The translations under genes and the position numbers were made by a program. From NCBI GenBank assembly GCA_017380955.1, contig JAFOCZ010000042.1:1-6051 (forward strand): a DNA stretch of 6,051 bases. Direction: 5' to 3'. A model generated the notes under the pieces. It did no database searches. It was not told the DNA's origin and saw only the letters and a list, made by a program, of their open reading frames with translations. Shown here piece after piece: positions 1 through 6,051 of the stretch (position 1 is the first letter of the stretch; each line of letters begins with the position of its first letter). Source of the DNA: Alistipes sp. (GTDB lineage: Bacteria; Bacteroidota; Bacteroidia; Bacteroidales; Rikenellaceae).

Positions 1-2
1 AG

Positions 3-896
3 CAGGATTTCAACATCAAGACCGAGAATATGGATCTCGGCGAGTTAGTTATCGAGGGTATCGGTCTCTCGCCTGTCATCACCCTCAATGTTGAGAATCC
101 TCTGACATTGCCTCTTGTGGCAAATGGCGTGCTTAGCGACGACACAGACCGCAGACTTGAGTTCGGCGATATCACACTCGAGCCAGCAACATACGAGAAT
201 GGCGACGTAGTGCCTTCGAAGAATAAGATTGTCATCGCCGGTGAGCGTCCCGAATACGACTGCACATTCGTAGAGGTGGACTTCGATGAGTTGCTCGCGG
301 GTGTTGTGCCATCGCTGCTCAGCGTGGAACTCGCCGTAAGCGTAGACTCCTCTGAGAAACATACCCTCTACGTAGATGATGTGTTTGCCATTAACTACGA
401 CTACTCTATAGATGTGCCTGTGGCTCTCAACAATAAGTTGAGCATCTCATATGCCGATGAGTTTGGAGGCTTCAGCAGCCTATTCTCGCAGGTTGCCCAG
501 TATGATGTCCACGTTGGCGATGTGACGATAGTTGTCGAGATTACCAACACAACACCGCTGGCACTTTTGGCTGAGGCGGAGTTGCAGGATGAGAATGGCG
601 AGGCAGTAGACCTCATCGTGGAGTTCGAGGAGGGCAATGGTCGTGTGGATGGCTCTAAGGATGGTAACGCAGAGGAGGTTAGCACACTGCGCCTGAATGT
701 TGCCAACAAGGATGGCAAGGGTCTCGACGTGGCGAAGTTGGCCGAGGTGGATGGCATAGCCTTCAAGGTATCGGCGAAGAGCGATGCCGAGGGTGATGTG
801 GCTATCAACGAGGATCAGTATATAGGTGCTACGTTGTGGCTGGAACTCAGTAACGTGACCGCAGATATAAAGGATTTTATTGGATCAAATAAGTAG
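3..896 (+). CDS. Hypothetical acidic beta-sandwich protein, probably exported (5' end cut off)
   Basis: The reading frame is open to the left edge (visible residues begin QDFNIKTEN), so the ATG at nt 30 is probably an internal methionine and the true start lies outside the window; 297 residues are visible. I do not recognise a named family. The protein is rich in Asp/Glu and in alternating hydrophobic residues typical of beta-strands, with no transmembrane helix. It appears to hold two related modules: a strand-rich segment ITLNVENPLTLPL (visible residues 26-38) resembles VTIVVEITNTTPLAL (174-188), and each is followed about 100 residues later by a similar strand pair (about 120-139 and 272-289). 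This suggests tandem Ig-like folds. The stop codon lies 2 nt before a DUF5723 outer-membrane protein gene, so the two are probably co-transcribed and this product probably acts in the periplasm or at the cell surface. Localisation is inferred from context, because any signal peptide or lipobox lies outside the window. Confidence 0.8.
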   Translation, partial: QDFNIKTENMDLGELVIEGIGLSPVITLNVENPLTLPLVANGVLSDDTDRRLEFGDITLEPATYENGDVVPSKNKIVIAGERPEYDCTFVEVDFDELLAGVVPSLLSVELAVSVDSSEKHTLYVDDVFAINYDYSIDVPVALNNKLSISYADEFGGFSSLFSQVAQYDVHVGDVTIVVEITNTTPLALLAEAELQDENGEAVDLIVEFEEGNGRVDGSKDGNAEEVSTLRLNVANKDGKGLDVAKLAEVDGIAFKVSAKSDAEGDVAINEDQYIGATLWLELSNVTADIKDFIGSNK

Positions 897-898
897 TT

Positions 899-2413
899 AT
901 GCGATTGATTATGAAAAAGATACTATACACACTCATTGCTCTTGTCGCTATCTTTGTCTCGCAGTTTGCTGTGGCACAGTCGCGTACCTCATACCATATG
1001 GAGGGTAGTTACTTCCGTAACGACCTAAACCCCGCCCTTGCACCTACACGAGGCTACCTCGCGTTGCCAGGTATGTCGGGCGTAGGCATCCACGCTGGTA
1101 GTAACTTCCTCTCTGTCGACAATTTTATCTATCAGCGCGATGGCGGTCTTGTGACAGCACTGCACGGTTCTGTTAGCGCTGATGAGTTCCTAAAACGCCT
1201 CCCCGAGAATCTGAATATGAATCTCCGCGAGAGTGTCAACATCTTGGGCGTGGGATTCTATTCGGGTAAGATGTATTGGACCTTTGGTATCAACCAGCGC
1301 CTTTCGGGAGACTTCACACTCTCTAAGGATCTCTTCCGCGCCGTTAAGACGTTAGGTAATGGTGTCTACGATATGGGCAATGCACAACTTACCGCCACAG
1401 GATACCTCGATGCATACCTCGGCACATCGTTCCGCGTTACCAAATGGGTAAATATCGGTGTCAAGGCTAAGTTCTTGGTGGGCTTGGCGAACGTAAACGC
1501 CTCATTCTCACAGTTGGCGCTCAACGTTGGCGAGGATGGCGTGCGTGGTGACTTGAATGGTCAGTGGTATGGTAACGCCGTGGTTTTCGACCAGAATAAG
1601 ATGAAGGGCAAGACAAATCCTGGCTTTGCTGACTTGATGAATCTCGACCCTTGGGCGATGCTTGGCAAGGCTCGTAGTTTCGGTGCGGCAATAGATCTCG
1701 GCGCCGAGGTGCGCCTTTTCAGCAACCACCTCAAGATATCTGCTGCCGTAACCGACTTAGGCTTTATCCGTTGGAAGTCACAAACTTATGCTAATGGTGA
1801 GATTAATGGTAACTTCTACTTCAATGGCGTAGATTTCGAGAGCGGAGAGATAGATGCTGATGGTGGCATCGACCTCGACAGACTTATTGGCGACTGCACT
1901 CCTACGCAGTACACCTCGCGCCTAAACTTCAATATCAACGCCGGCGTGGAGTATAACTTCTTGCGTAACCACTTCGCTGTGGGTGTGTTGTCGCATACCG
2001 AGTTCTTCAACGACTCCTACCTCACCGAACTCACAGCGTCGTTCAACATCCGCCCTGTGAACTGGATTACCCTCACCGCAAGCCACACATTCTTCAACAA
2101 AAACCGCCCTGGAGTCTTTGGTGCTGCTATCAACATCCACCCAAGCGCGTTGAACATCTACGTTGCTGCTGACTTCATCGACCCTAACTTTGTGGTAGGT
2201 CCAGAGTTGGAGATGCTTGGTGGCAAGCCACTGCTCTTGTCACGCTACGCAAAGTCGTTGAATCTATATGCTGGTGTAGCGTTTAACTTCGGTCGCCCTA
2301 AGTTCCTTCGCGAGGGTGACAAGGTCAAGGTTAAGGTAAAGAGTAAGAATAAATCGAAGTCTAAGTCTAGGTCTAAGTCTAGGTCTAAGTCTAATTGCAA
2401 ATGCTGCGAATAG
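899..2413 (+). CDS. DUF5723-type outer-membrane beta-barrel protein with repetitive basic tail
   Basis: The 504-residue frame begins MRLIMKK. The ATG at 899 lies 2 nt after the upstream stop; the in-frame ATG at 911 gives a more classical signal peptide (MKKILYTLIALVAIFV) and may be the true start. Neither has a clear Shine-Dalgarno sequence. Cleavage is likely after AVA (residues 24-26). The mature N-terminus (SYHMEGSYFRNDLNPALAPTRGY, read as two parts around residues 31-53) matches the pattern I know from DUF5723 proteins of Bacteroidota, with the conserved 'N-P-A-x-x-P-x-R-G-Y' stretch. The rest is amphipathic strands and turns, as expected of a FadL/PorV-like barrel; the last strand is probably LNLYAGVAFNFG (454-465). 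After it comes a tail of (K/R)-X dipeptides (475-498) and NCKCCE (499-504). Function is unknown in the family as far as I know. The upstream partner gene suggests an envelope complex; this is inference. A hairpin follows the stop directly. Confidence 0.85.
   Translation: MRLIMKKILYTLIALVAIFVSQFAVAQSRTSYHMEGSYFRNDLNPALAPTRGYLALPGMSGVGIHAGSNFLSVDNFIYQRDGGLVTALHGSVSADEFLKRLPENLNMNLRESVNILGVGFYSGKMYWTFGINQRLSGDFTLSKDLFRAVKTLGNGVYDMGNAQLTATGYLDAYLGTSFRVTKWVNIGVKAKFLVGLANVNASFSQLALNVGEDGVRGDLNGQWYGNAVVFDQNKMKGKTNPGFADLMNLDPWAMLGKARSFGAAIDLGAEVRLFSNHLKISAAVTDLGFIRWKSQTYANGEINGNFYFNGVDFESGEIDADGGIDLDRLIGDCTPTQYTSRLNFNINAGVEYNFLRNHFAVGVLSHTEFFNDSYLTELTASFNIRPVNWITLTASHTFFNKNRPGVFGAAINIHPSALNIYVAADFIDPNFVVGPELEMLGGKPLLLSRYAKSLNLYAGVAFNFGRPKFLREGDKVKVKVKSKNKSKSKSRSKSRSKSNCKCCE
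2321..2392 (+). repeat. In-frame hexanucleotide repeat encoding a (Lys/Arg)-X dipeptide tail
   Basis: Twelve consecutive 6-bp units encode K-V x3, K-S, K-N, K-S and then six units of K-S or R-S. The last six (2357-2392) are near-identical copies of A(A/G)GTCT: the order is AAGTCT, AAGTCT, AGGTCT, AAGTCT, AGGTCT, AAGTCT. The first six are degenerate, with AAG or AAA plus variable second codons. The tract lies in frame at the 3' end of the DUF5723-type gene, so gain or loss of a unit changes tail length by two residues without a frameshift. The pattern is what slipped-strand duplication of a short unit would produce, with the younger copies at the 3' side. Confidence 0.85.
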
Positions 2414-2415
2414 TA

Positions 2416-2453
2416 AAAGTAGAGGGTTGTCTTGTCGGACAACCCTCTACTTT
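2416..2453. terminator. Perfect 16-bp hairpin, probable bidirectional terminator
   Basis: The left arm AAAGTAGAGGGTTGTC (2416-2431) is exactly complementary to the right arm GACAACCCTCTACTTT (2438-2453), with a 6-nt loop TTGTCG. It fills most of the 45-bp gap between two convergent stop codons, starting 2 nt after the DUF5723-type stop and 5 nt after the rmuC stop. Each arm ends in A/T-rich sequence, so the 3' arm reads CUACUUU in either transcript, but a long uridine tract is absent, especially on the plus strand. Intrinsic termination in both directions is the most likely role. Protection of the mRNA 3' ends is an alternative. Confidence 0.8.
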
Positions 2454-2458
2454 GTGAT

Positions 2459-4048
2459 TTACTCGTCACTTGCTTCCTCATCAATTTCTATTGTAGGTGG
2501 CTCATCACCGATAAGAATCTCCTCATCATCCTCTACAAATATCTCTGTAAGGTCGGTCTTATCCTTCTTTTGGCGAACACCTAACTTTATGAGGTTACGC
2601 GCTGGAGTGATGATACTCTTGCCATCATCCGCCGTTGTAGTGCTTAGTTTCTTGAAGTCCTTAAGCACCTCTTTCATATTCTTCTCCGTAATCTTCAGTC
2701 GCCCTGCGAACAACTGTGTGCGCTCTATGATAAGTTCTGCCTGCTTGATAATCTCCTCCTGCTTGGCGAGTTGACGTATCTGCACCCACATAAGTTCCAA
2801 GATACGGAGATTCATATACATAGTCTGCGGACCCATAATGAGCACTCCTCGGTCGTAGGCATAGCGCCACAAGCCTGTGTCGTTCATAAGAGCGAGGCTC
2901 AGCGCCGACTCCTGGAACATATACATAATCACGAAGTTGAGTTTGGAGTAGTGCGAGTCGAGATACATCGAGTAGTCCTTCTTCGCAAGACCATCAACGT
3001 GTGTGCGTATAGCCTCTATATGCTTGGCAAGCCAGTGCGACTTCTCCTCGGCGCTCTCAGCATTCACATAGCGCTCATAGGCCGTAAGTGCCACCTTAGA
3101 GTCCACGATAACATCACGCTTATTGGGGAAGCGTAGTATGAAGTCGGGGATAAGAGCCTTGCGCTTTGTGCCATCCTCATCATCCTCAACCTTTATCTTC
3201 TTGCCATATTTGTCGATAAGCGCCTTTTGGGTGATGTAGTGCGTATTCTCCTCAAGTCCCAAATCCTCAAGGAGTTTGCGAAGACGCATCTCGCCGAAGT
3301 TACCCTGCACCTTAACCTCCGCCGTGAGAGCATTGGCAAGACGCTCTGCCGTAAGACCCAACTCGCGGCTATTACGCAGATTCTCCTCTATACGCGCATC
3401 GAGGCGTGTCATAGTATCGTGATGCTCGCGCTTGGTGGTATCCAGAGCCTCGGTCATAAGTTTCAGACTCTCACGCAGGGGGTCTACGATACGCGACACA
3501 CTCTCTATGTTTCGCGCATCGAGTTCCTCCTGTCTGCTCTTTAGAACACGCTCCGATGTTGTCTGCATCTGCTCCTGGATAAGTTTGCGCTGACCCTCGG
3601 CCTCGGCGCGTGTCATCTCACGCATCTGCTCCATAAGTTGCGTTGTGGAACTCTGCAACTGCTGCAACTGCTGCTCATAGAGTTCCTTCATCTGCGCCAC
3701 CTGCTTCTCCAATGCCACACGCGCCTCCTCCTTAGCCTCGCGCAGTCGCTCCTCCGCAGCGTTCATCGCCACGGCAAGTTGCGCCTTATGCTCCTCCGCA
3801 CGCTCGGCAAGTTGCTCGGCGAGACCCTCACACCTTGCACGCTCCACATCACGCTCCGACGTAAGGCGGCTAATCTGCTGATTCAGAGTCTCTATCCTAT
3901 GGTTACGCTCCTCGAGAGTACGCTTCAAAGACTCATTCTCGGCAACAAGTGTCCCACTATCACCACTCTGCTTACTGAAAATACGATTTAGGAGTATTCC
4001 CACGACAATCGACACGAGAATACTCACAAGGATTATCAACATATCCAT
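2459..4048 (-). CDS. rmuC: RmuC family protein (DNA recombination protein, PD-(D/E)xK-like nuclease fold)
   Basis: The complete 529-residue protein has the RmuC layout. One N-terminal membrane segment (LIILVSILVSIVVGILL, residues 4-20) is followed by a long Glu/Gln/Arg-rich coiled coil (about 34-230) and the conserved RmuC domain (about 235-450). Family landmarks visible are VQGNFGEMRL (247-256), PDFILRF (301-307), VDSKVAL (315-321), a helix with HIEAIRTHVDGLAKKDY (343-359) and GPQTMYMNLR (406-415). PD 301-302 and D316-x-K318 fit a PD-(D/E)xK nuclease core, with E253 as a possible further active-site acid. In E. coli, rmuC mutants show altered inversion at short inverted repeats; the biochemical role is not well settled. 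The C-terminus (about 499-529) is strongly acidic. The ATG at 4048 is 5 nt after the GH2 stop and has no clear Shine-Dalgarno sequence; the next in-frame ATG, at 4042, is only two codons later. Translation is probably coupled to the GH2 gene. The family call is firm, the membrane topology inferred. Confidence 0.95.
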   Translation of the reverse strand: MDMLIILVSILVSIVVGILLNRIFSKQSGDSGTLVAENESLKRTLEERNHRIETLNQQISRLTSERDVERARCEGLAEQLAERAEEHKAQLAVAMNAAEERLREAKEEARVALEKQVAQMKELYEQQLQQLQSSTTQLMEQMREMTRAEAEGQRKLIQEQMQTTSERVLKSRQEELDARNIESVSRIVDPLRESLKLMTEALDTTKREHHDTMTRLDARIEENLRNSRELGLTAERLANALTAEVKVQGNFGEMRLRKLLEDLGLEENTHYITQKALIDKYGKKIKVEDDEDGTKRKALIPDFILRFPNKRDVIVDSKVALTAYERYVNAESAEEKSHWLAKHIEAIRTHVDGLAKKDYSMYLDSHYSKLNFVIMYMFQESALSLALMNDTGLWRYAYDRGVLIMGPQTMYMNLRILELMWVQIRQLAKQEEIIKQAELIIERTQLFAGRLKITEKNMKEVLKDFKKLSTTTADDGKSIITPARNLIKLGVRQKKDKTDLTEIFVEDDEEILIGDEPPTIEIDEEASDE

Positions 4049-4056
4049 ACTCGCTA
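4046..4056 (-). other. GH2-rmuC junction, probable translational coupling
   Basis: The GH2 stop TAG (4056-4054), 5 nt (CGAGT) and the rmuC start ATG (4048-4046) follow in immediate succession. There is no room for a promoter between the genes, and the last codons of the GH2 gene show neither an AGGAGG-like site nor a Bacteroides TAnnTTTG -7 element that I could find. The sequence just upstream is A-rich, as is common before starts in Bacteroidota. Expression of rmuC therefore probably depends on GH2 transcription or on a promoter further inside that gene. Confidence 0.6.
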
Positions 4057-6051
4057 CTCGGTTTTAATTACGATTTTTGCAGACTTAAGACCCTTTGCCT
4101 TTGCCGTGAGGGTTATCTCACCTGGGATGTCGTGGCTCTGCACTATGGCTGTCATCATACCGTTGAAGACCTTCATATGAGGCTCGTGGAACAACTCCAG
4201 CGACACAGGGTTACCACTTGCACCAGCACGATAGAAACCCTCGCCCTTAACGCTATACTCCACCAAATGCTGAGCATCGGGGCAGAGGTTACCATCCTTA
4301 TCTACCACACGCACAGTGATAAACGACAAATCCCTGCCATCAGCCTTTATAACATCGCGGTCAGCAACGAGTTCTATGTGATGAGGCTTACCTGCGGTGC
4401 GTACCACGCTCTCGGCAACAGCATTACCATCGTTGTCGTATGCCACAACCTTCACCTCACCTGGCTCGTACTTCGTATCCATCCACATCAGGCGGTAGCG
4501 CTGCTGACGCTTGAACGATGTGGCAGTCTCAGGATGCTCCATAGTACCCTCTGCCGTGATAGTCAAATCCTTGGTGCGCACACCCTGGCTAACACCATTT
4601 ATGAACAACTCGGCACTTGGGTAGTTGGTATATACGAATATCGGTGTAGTCTCACCCTCACGTCCTGGCCACGTCCAGTGTGGCAAGATGTGAAGGGTCT
4701 CAACATCCTTATTCCAATGGCTACGATAGAGGTAGTAGCGATCCTTAGGCAATCCTGCAAGATCCACAATACCGAACAACGATGAGTGGCTTGGCCAATC
4801 GGTGTAGTATGGCGTTGGCTCACCGAGATAGTCGAAGCCTGTCCACACAAACTCACCTATGCCCCACGCAAAGTCCTCGTGCCAGATCCAATCATCCTCA
4901 GGAAGGTTTGACCATCCGCAATGCTCAACATCGTATGACGATGACTGATGGTCGTCGTAGGTAGCCATTGAGCGACGCTCGACAGGGAACTTATAGACAC
5001 CACGGCTGCTGACGGTAGAGGCGGTCTCCGAGCCGAGGATAATCTGCTGTGGCAGACGTAGGTAGTTCTCGGCATAGCGGTGAGGGCGGTAGTTGAAGCC
5101 CGCAACATCCATCATAGCCGCCATATTGGTGATTATAACCACATTATCAGGCTGATCCATACCATTTGTCACAGGACGTGTAGGATCCTCGCGGTGGCAT
5201 ATATCCTGCAGGAAGCGTGCGAGTTTTGGACCCCACACAACATCTCCCTGGTCGGGCACCTCGTTGCCTATGCACCACATCACCACACTTGGGTTGTTGC
5301 GATAGTGGCGAAGCAGATTCACCAGGTCACGCTCTGCCCACTCGTCGAAGTAGTTGTGATAGCCATTTGAGAGTTTCGCAGTGCGCCACTCGTCGAAGGT
5401 CTCAGGCATAAGCATCATACCCATCTCGTCACACGCCTCAACCAACTCCGGCGCTGGCATATTGTGCGAGGTGCGGATGGCGTTACATCCCATATCCTTC
5501 AAAATGCGAATCTGGCGACGTATGGCAGCATCGTTGACCGCAGCACCCAAAGGGCCGAGGTCGTGGTGGTTGCAGACACCCTTAAACTTGGTCTCCACAC
5601 CATTGATGAACATACCCTTGTCGGGGATAATCTCTATGGTGCGAATACCAAAACGTGTGGTATACTCATCCTTGAGTTCCGCACCAAGATATATCTTCGA
5701 CACTGCGGTGTAGAGCGTTGGTGACTCCACAGACCACAACTTTGGATTCTCAACATCTATTCTCTGCTCAAACACAGACTCTTCGTATCTGCTCAGCGCA
5801 TCCGTTGCCGAGGCTACGGCGTTACCCTCAGCATCGAAGATTGTGGTCTCGATACGCAGGTTATCGCTATCCTCCTTGGCATATCCCTCAACCTGGGTGC
5901 GCAACTTCACAAGTGCCAACTCCTCCGACACACGTGGCGTTGTCAACTGCGTACCCCACACCGGAACGTGGACATCCTCGGTTACGATAATGTGCACATT
6001 GCGGTATATACCCGCACCAGGATACCATCGCGATGACTCGGGTTTGTTCTC
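4054..6051 (-). CDS. Glycoside hydrolase family 2, beta-galactosidase-like, with DUF4982 (5' end cut off)
   Basis: The frame is open to the right edge and 665 residues are visible, so the GTG at 5997 is an internal valine codon and not a start. The first visible residues include SSRWYPGAGIYRNVHI, the usual end of the GH2 N-terminal sugar-binding domain. Then come an immunoglobulin-like domain (about visible residues 30-140), the TIM barrel (about 140-420) with NHHDLGPLG and IRTSHN, and the acid/base Glu in MWCIGNE (codon 5260-5262). The probable nucleophile is the Glu of LGSETAS (codon 5026-5028), and FVWTGFDYLGEP closes the barrel. A DUF4982-like domain follows (around IFVYTNYPSAELFING), then a GH2 C-terminal Ig-like domain (about the last 110 residues). 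Both catalytic acids are intact. The enzyme should act as a retaining exo-glycosidase, most likely on terminal beta-galactose, but the substrate cannot be fixed from sequence; I see no NxK motif of the kind that marks beta-glucuronidases. Such enzymes are usually exported to the periplasm or surface; the signal peptide would lie outside the window. The gene is followed after 5 nt by rmuC. Confidence 0.95.
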   Translation of the reverse strand, partial: ENKPESSRWYPGAGIYRNVHIIVTEDVHVPVWGTQLTTPRVSEELALVKLRTQVEGYAKEDSDNLRIETTIFDAEGNAVASATDALSRYEESVFEQRIDVENPKLWSVESPTLYTAVSKIYLGAELKDEYTTRFGIRTIEIIPDKGMFINGVETKFKGVCNHHDLGPLGAAVNDAAIRRQIRILKDMGCNAIRTSHNMPAPELVEACDEMGMMLMPETFDEWRTAKLSNGYHNYFDEWAERDLVNLLRHYRNNPSVVMWCIGNEVPDQGDVVWGPKLARFLQDICHREDPTRPVTNGMDQPDNVVIITNMAAMMDVAGFNYRPHRYAENYLRLPQQIILGSETASTVSSRGVYKFPVERRSMATYDDHQSSSYDVEHCGWSNLPEDDWIWHEDFAWGIGEFVWTGFDYLGEPTPYYTDWPSHSSLFGIVDLAGLPKDRYYLYRSHWNKDVETLHILPHWTWPGREGETTPIFVYTNYPSAELFINGVSQGVRTKDLTITAEGTMEHPETATSFKRQQRYRLMWMDTKYEPGEVKVVAYDNDGNAVAESVVRTAGKPHHIELVADRDVIKADGRDLSFITVRVVDKDGNLCPDAQHLVEYSVKGEGFYRAGASGNPVSLELFHEPHMKVFNGMMTAIVQSHDIPGEITLTAKAKGLKSAKIVIKTE

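Noticed and set aside
401..808. Minus-strand open frame of 135 codons opposite the first gene
   Set aside because: The Ser/Pro/Thr-rich translation is the typical antisense image of an acidic coding strand; no start context or domain supports it.
2357..2392. The hexamer tract as a CRISPR or regulatory iteron array
   Set aside because: The units are directly adjacent, 6 bp long, in frame with a coding sequence and have no spacers.
3654..3671. Two adjacent copies of TGCAACTGC in rmuC
   Set aside because: This encodes Gln/Leu repeats of the coiled coil; two copies are too few to call a repeat feature.
2427..3991. Several plus-strand frames opposite rmuC (2427-2774, 2771-3136, 3227-3544, 3638-3991)
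   Set aside because: All overlap a full-length conserved RmuC protein on the other strand; their Leu/Ser/His-rich translations look like coiled-coil codons read in antisense.
4132..4785. Plus-strand open frame of 217 codons inside the GH2 gene
   Set aside because: It lies entirely antisense to the DUF4982 and C-terminal domains of a clear GH2 enzyme, has low-complexity His/Thr/Leu-rich composition and no recognisable motif. Codon choice in the sense gene explains the lack of stops.
5995..5997. GTG as the start codon of the GH2 gene
   Set aside because: The frame continues upstream to the window edge with conserved GH2 sequence (RWYPGAGIYRN), so this GTG is an internal valine codon.
4054..6051. 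Calling this side of the window a polysaccharide utilisation locus
   Set aside because: Only one glycosidase gene is visible, with no SusC/SusD pair, sensor or other enzyme. Its neighbour is rmuC.

Overview
The window looks like chromosomal DNA from a gut-type member of the Bacteroidales (Bacteroidota). Three things point there: an outer-membrane protein of the DUF5723 type, a glycoside hydrolase of the GH2 plus DUF4982 architecture common in Bacteroides, Alistipes and Prevotella relatives, and start codons without clear Shine-Dalgarno sequences. The base composition looks moderate, near 50% GC by eye. I cannot place it below order level from the sequence alone.

The layout is two convergent two-gene units that meet at a hairpin, and the window is almost entirely coding. 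On the plus strand, nt 3-896 is the 3' part of a gene for an acidic, beta-rich, probably exported protein of unknown function. It is followed after 2 nt by a complete gene (899-2413) for a DUF5723-type outer-membrane beta-barrel protein with a signal peptide. That protein ends in an unusual tail of 12 alternating basic-X dipeptides followed by a Cys-Lys-Cys-Cys-Glu end. The close spacing suggests co-transcription and perhaps a shared cell-envelope role, which is inference.

On the minus strand, the 3' part of a GH2 beta-galactosidase-like enzyme (6051-4054) is followed after 5 nt by a complete rmuC gene (4048-2459), which encodes a membrane-anchored coiled-coil protein with a nuclease-like domain. 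The GH2 gene enters from beyond the right edge, so its N-terminal sugar-binding domain, any signal peptide and the operon promoter are not visible.

The 45-bp gap between the convergent stop codons holds a perfect 16-bp inverted repeat that probably terminates transcription from both sides. I see no RNA genes, mobile elements, CRISPR arrays or promoters. The best candidates for something undescribed are the repeat-built basic/cysteine tail of the DUF5723 protein and its pairing with the upstream beta-sandwich protein. Neither is strong evidence of a new system.
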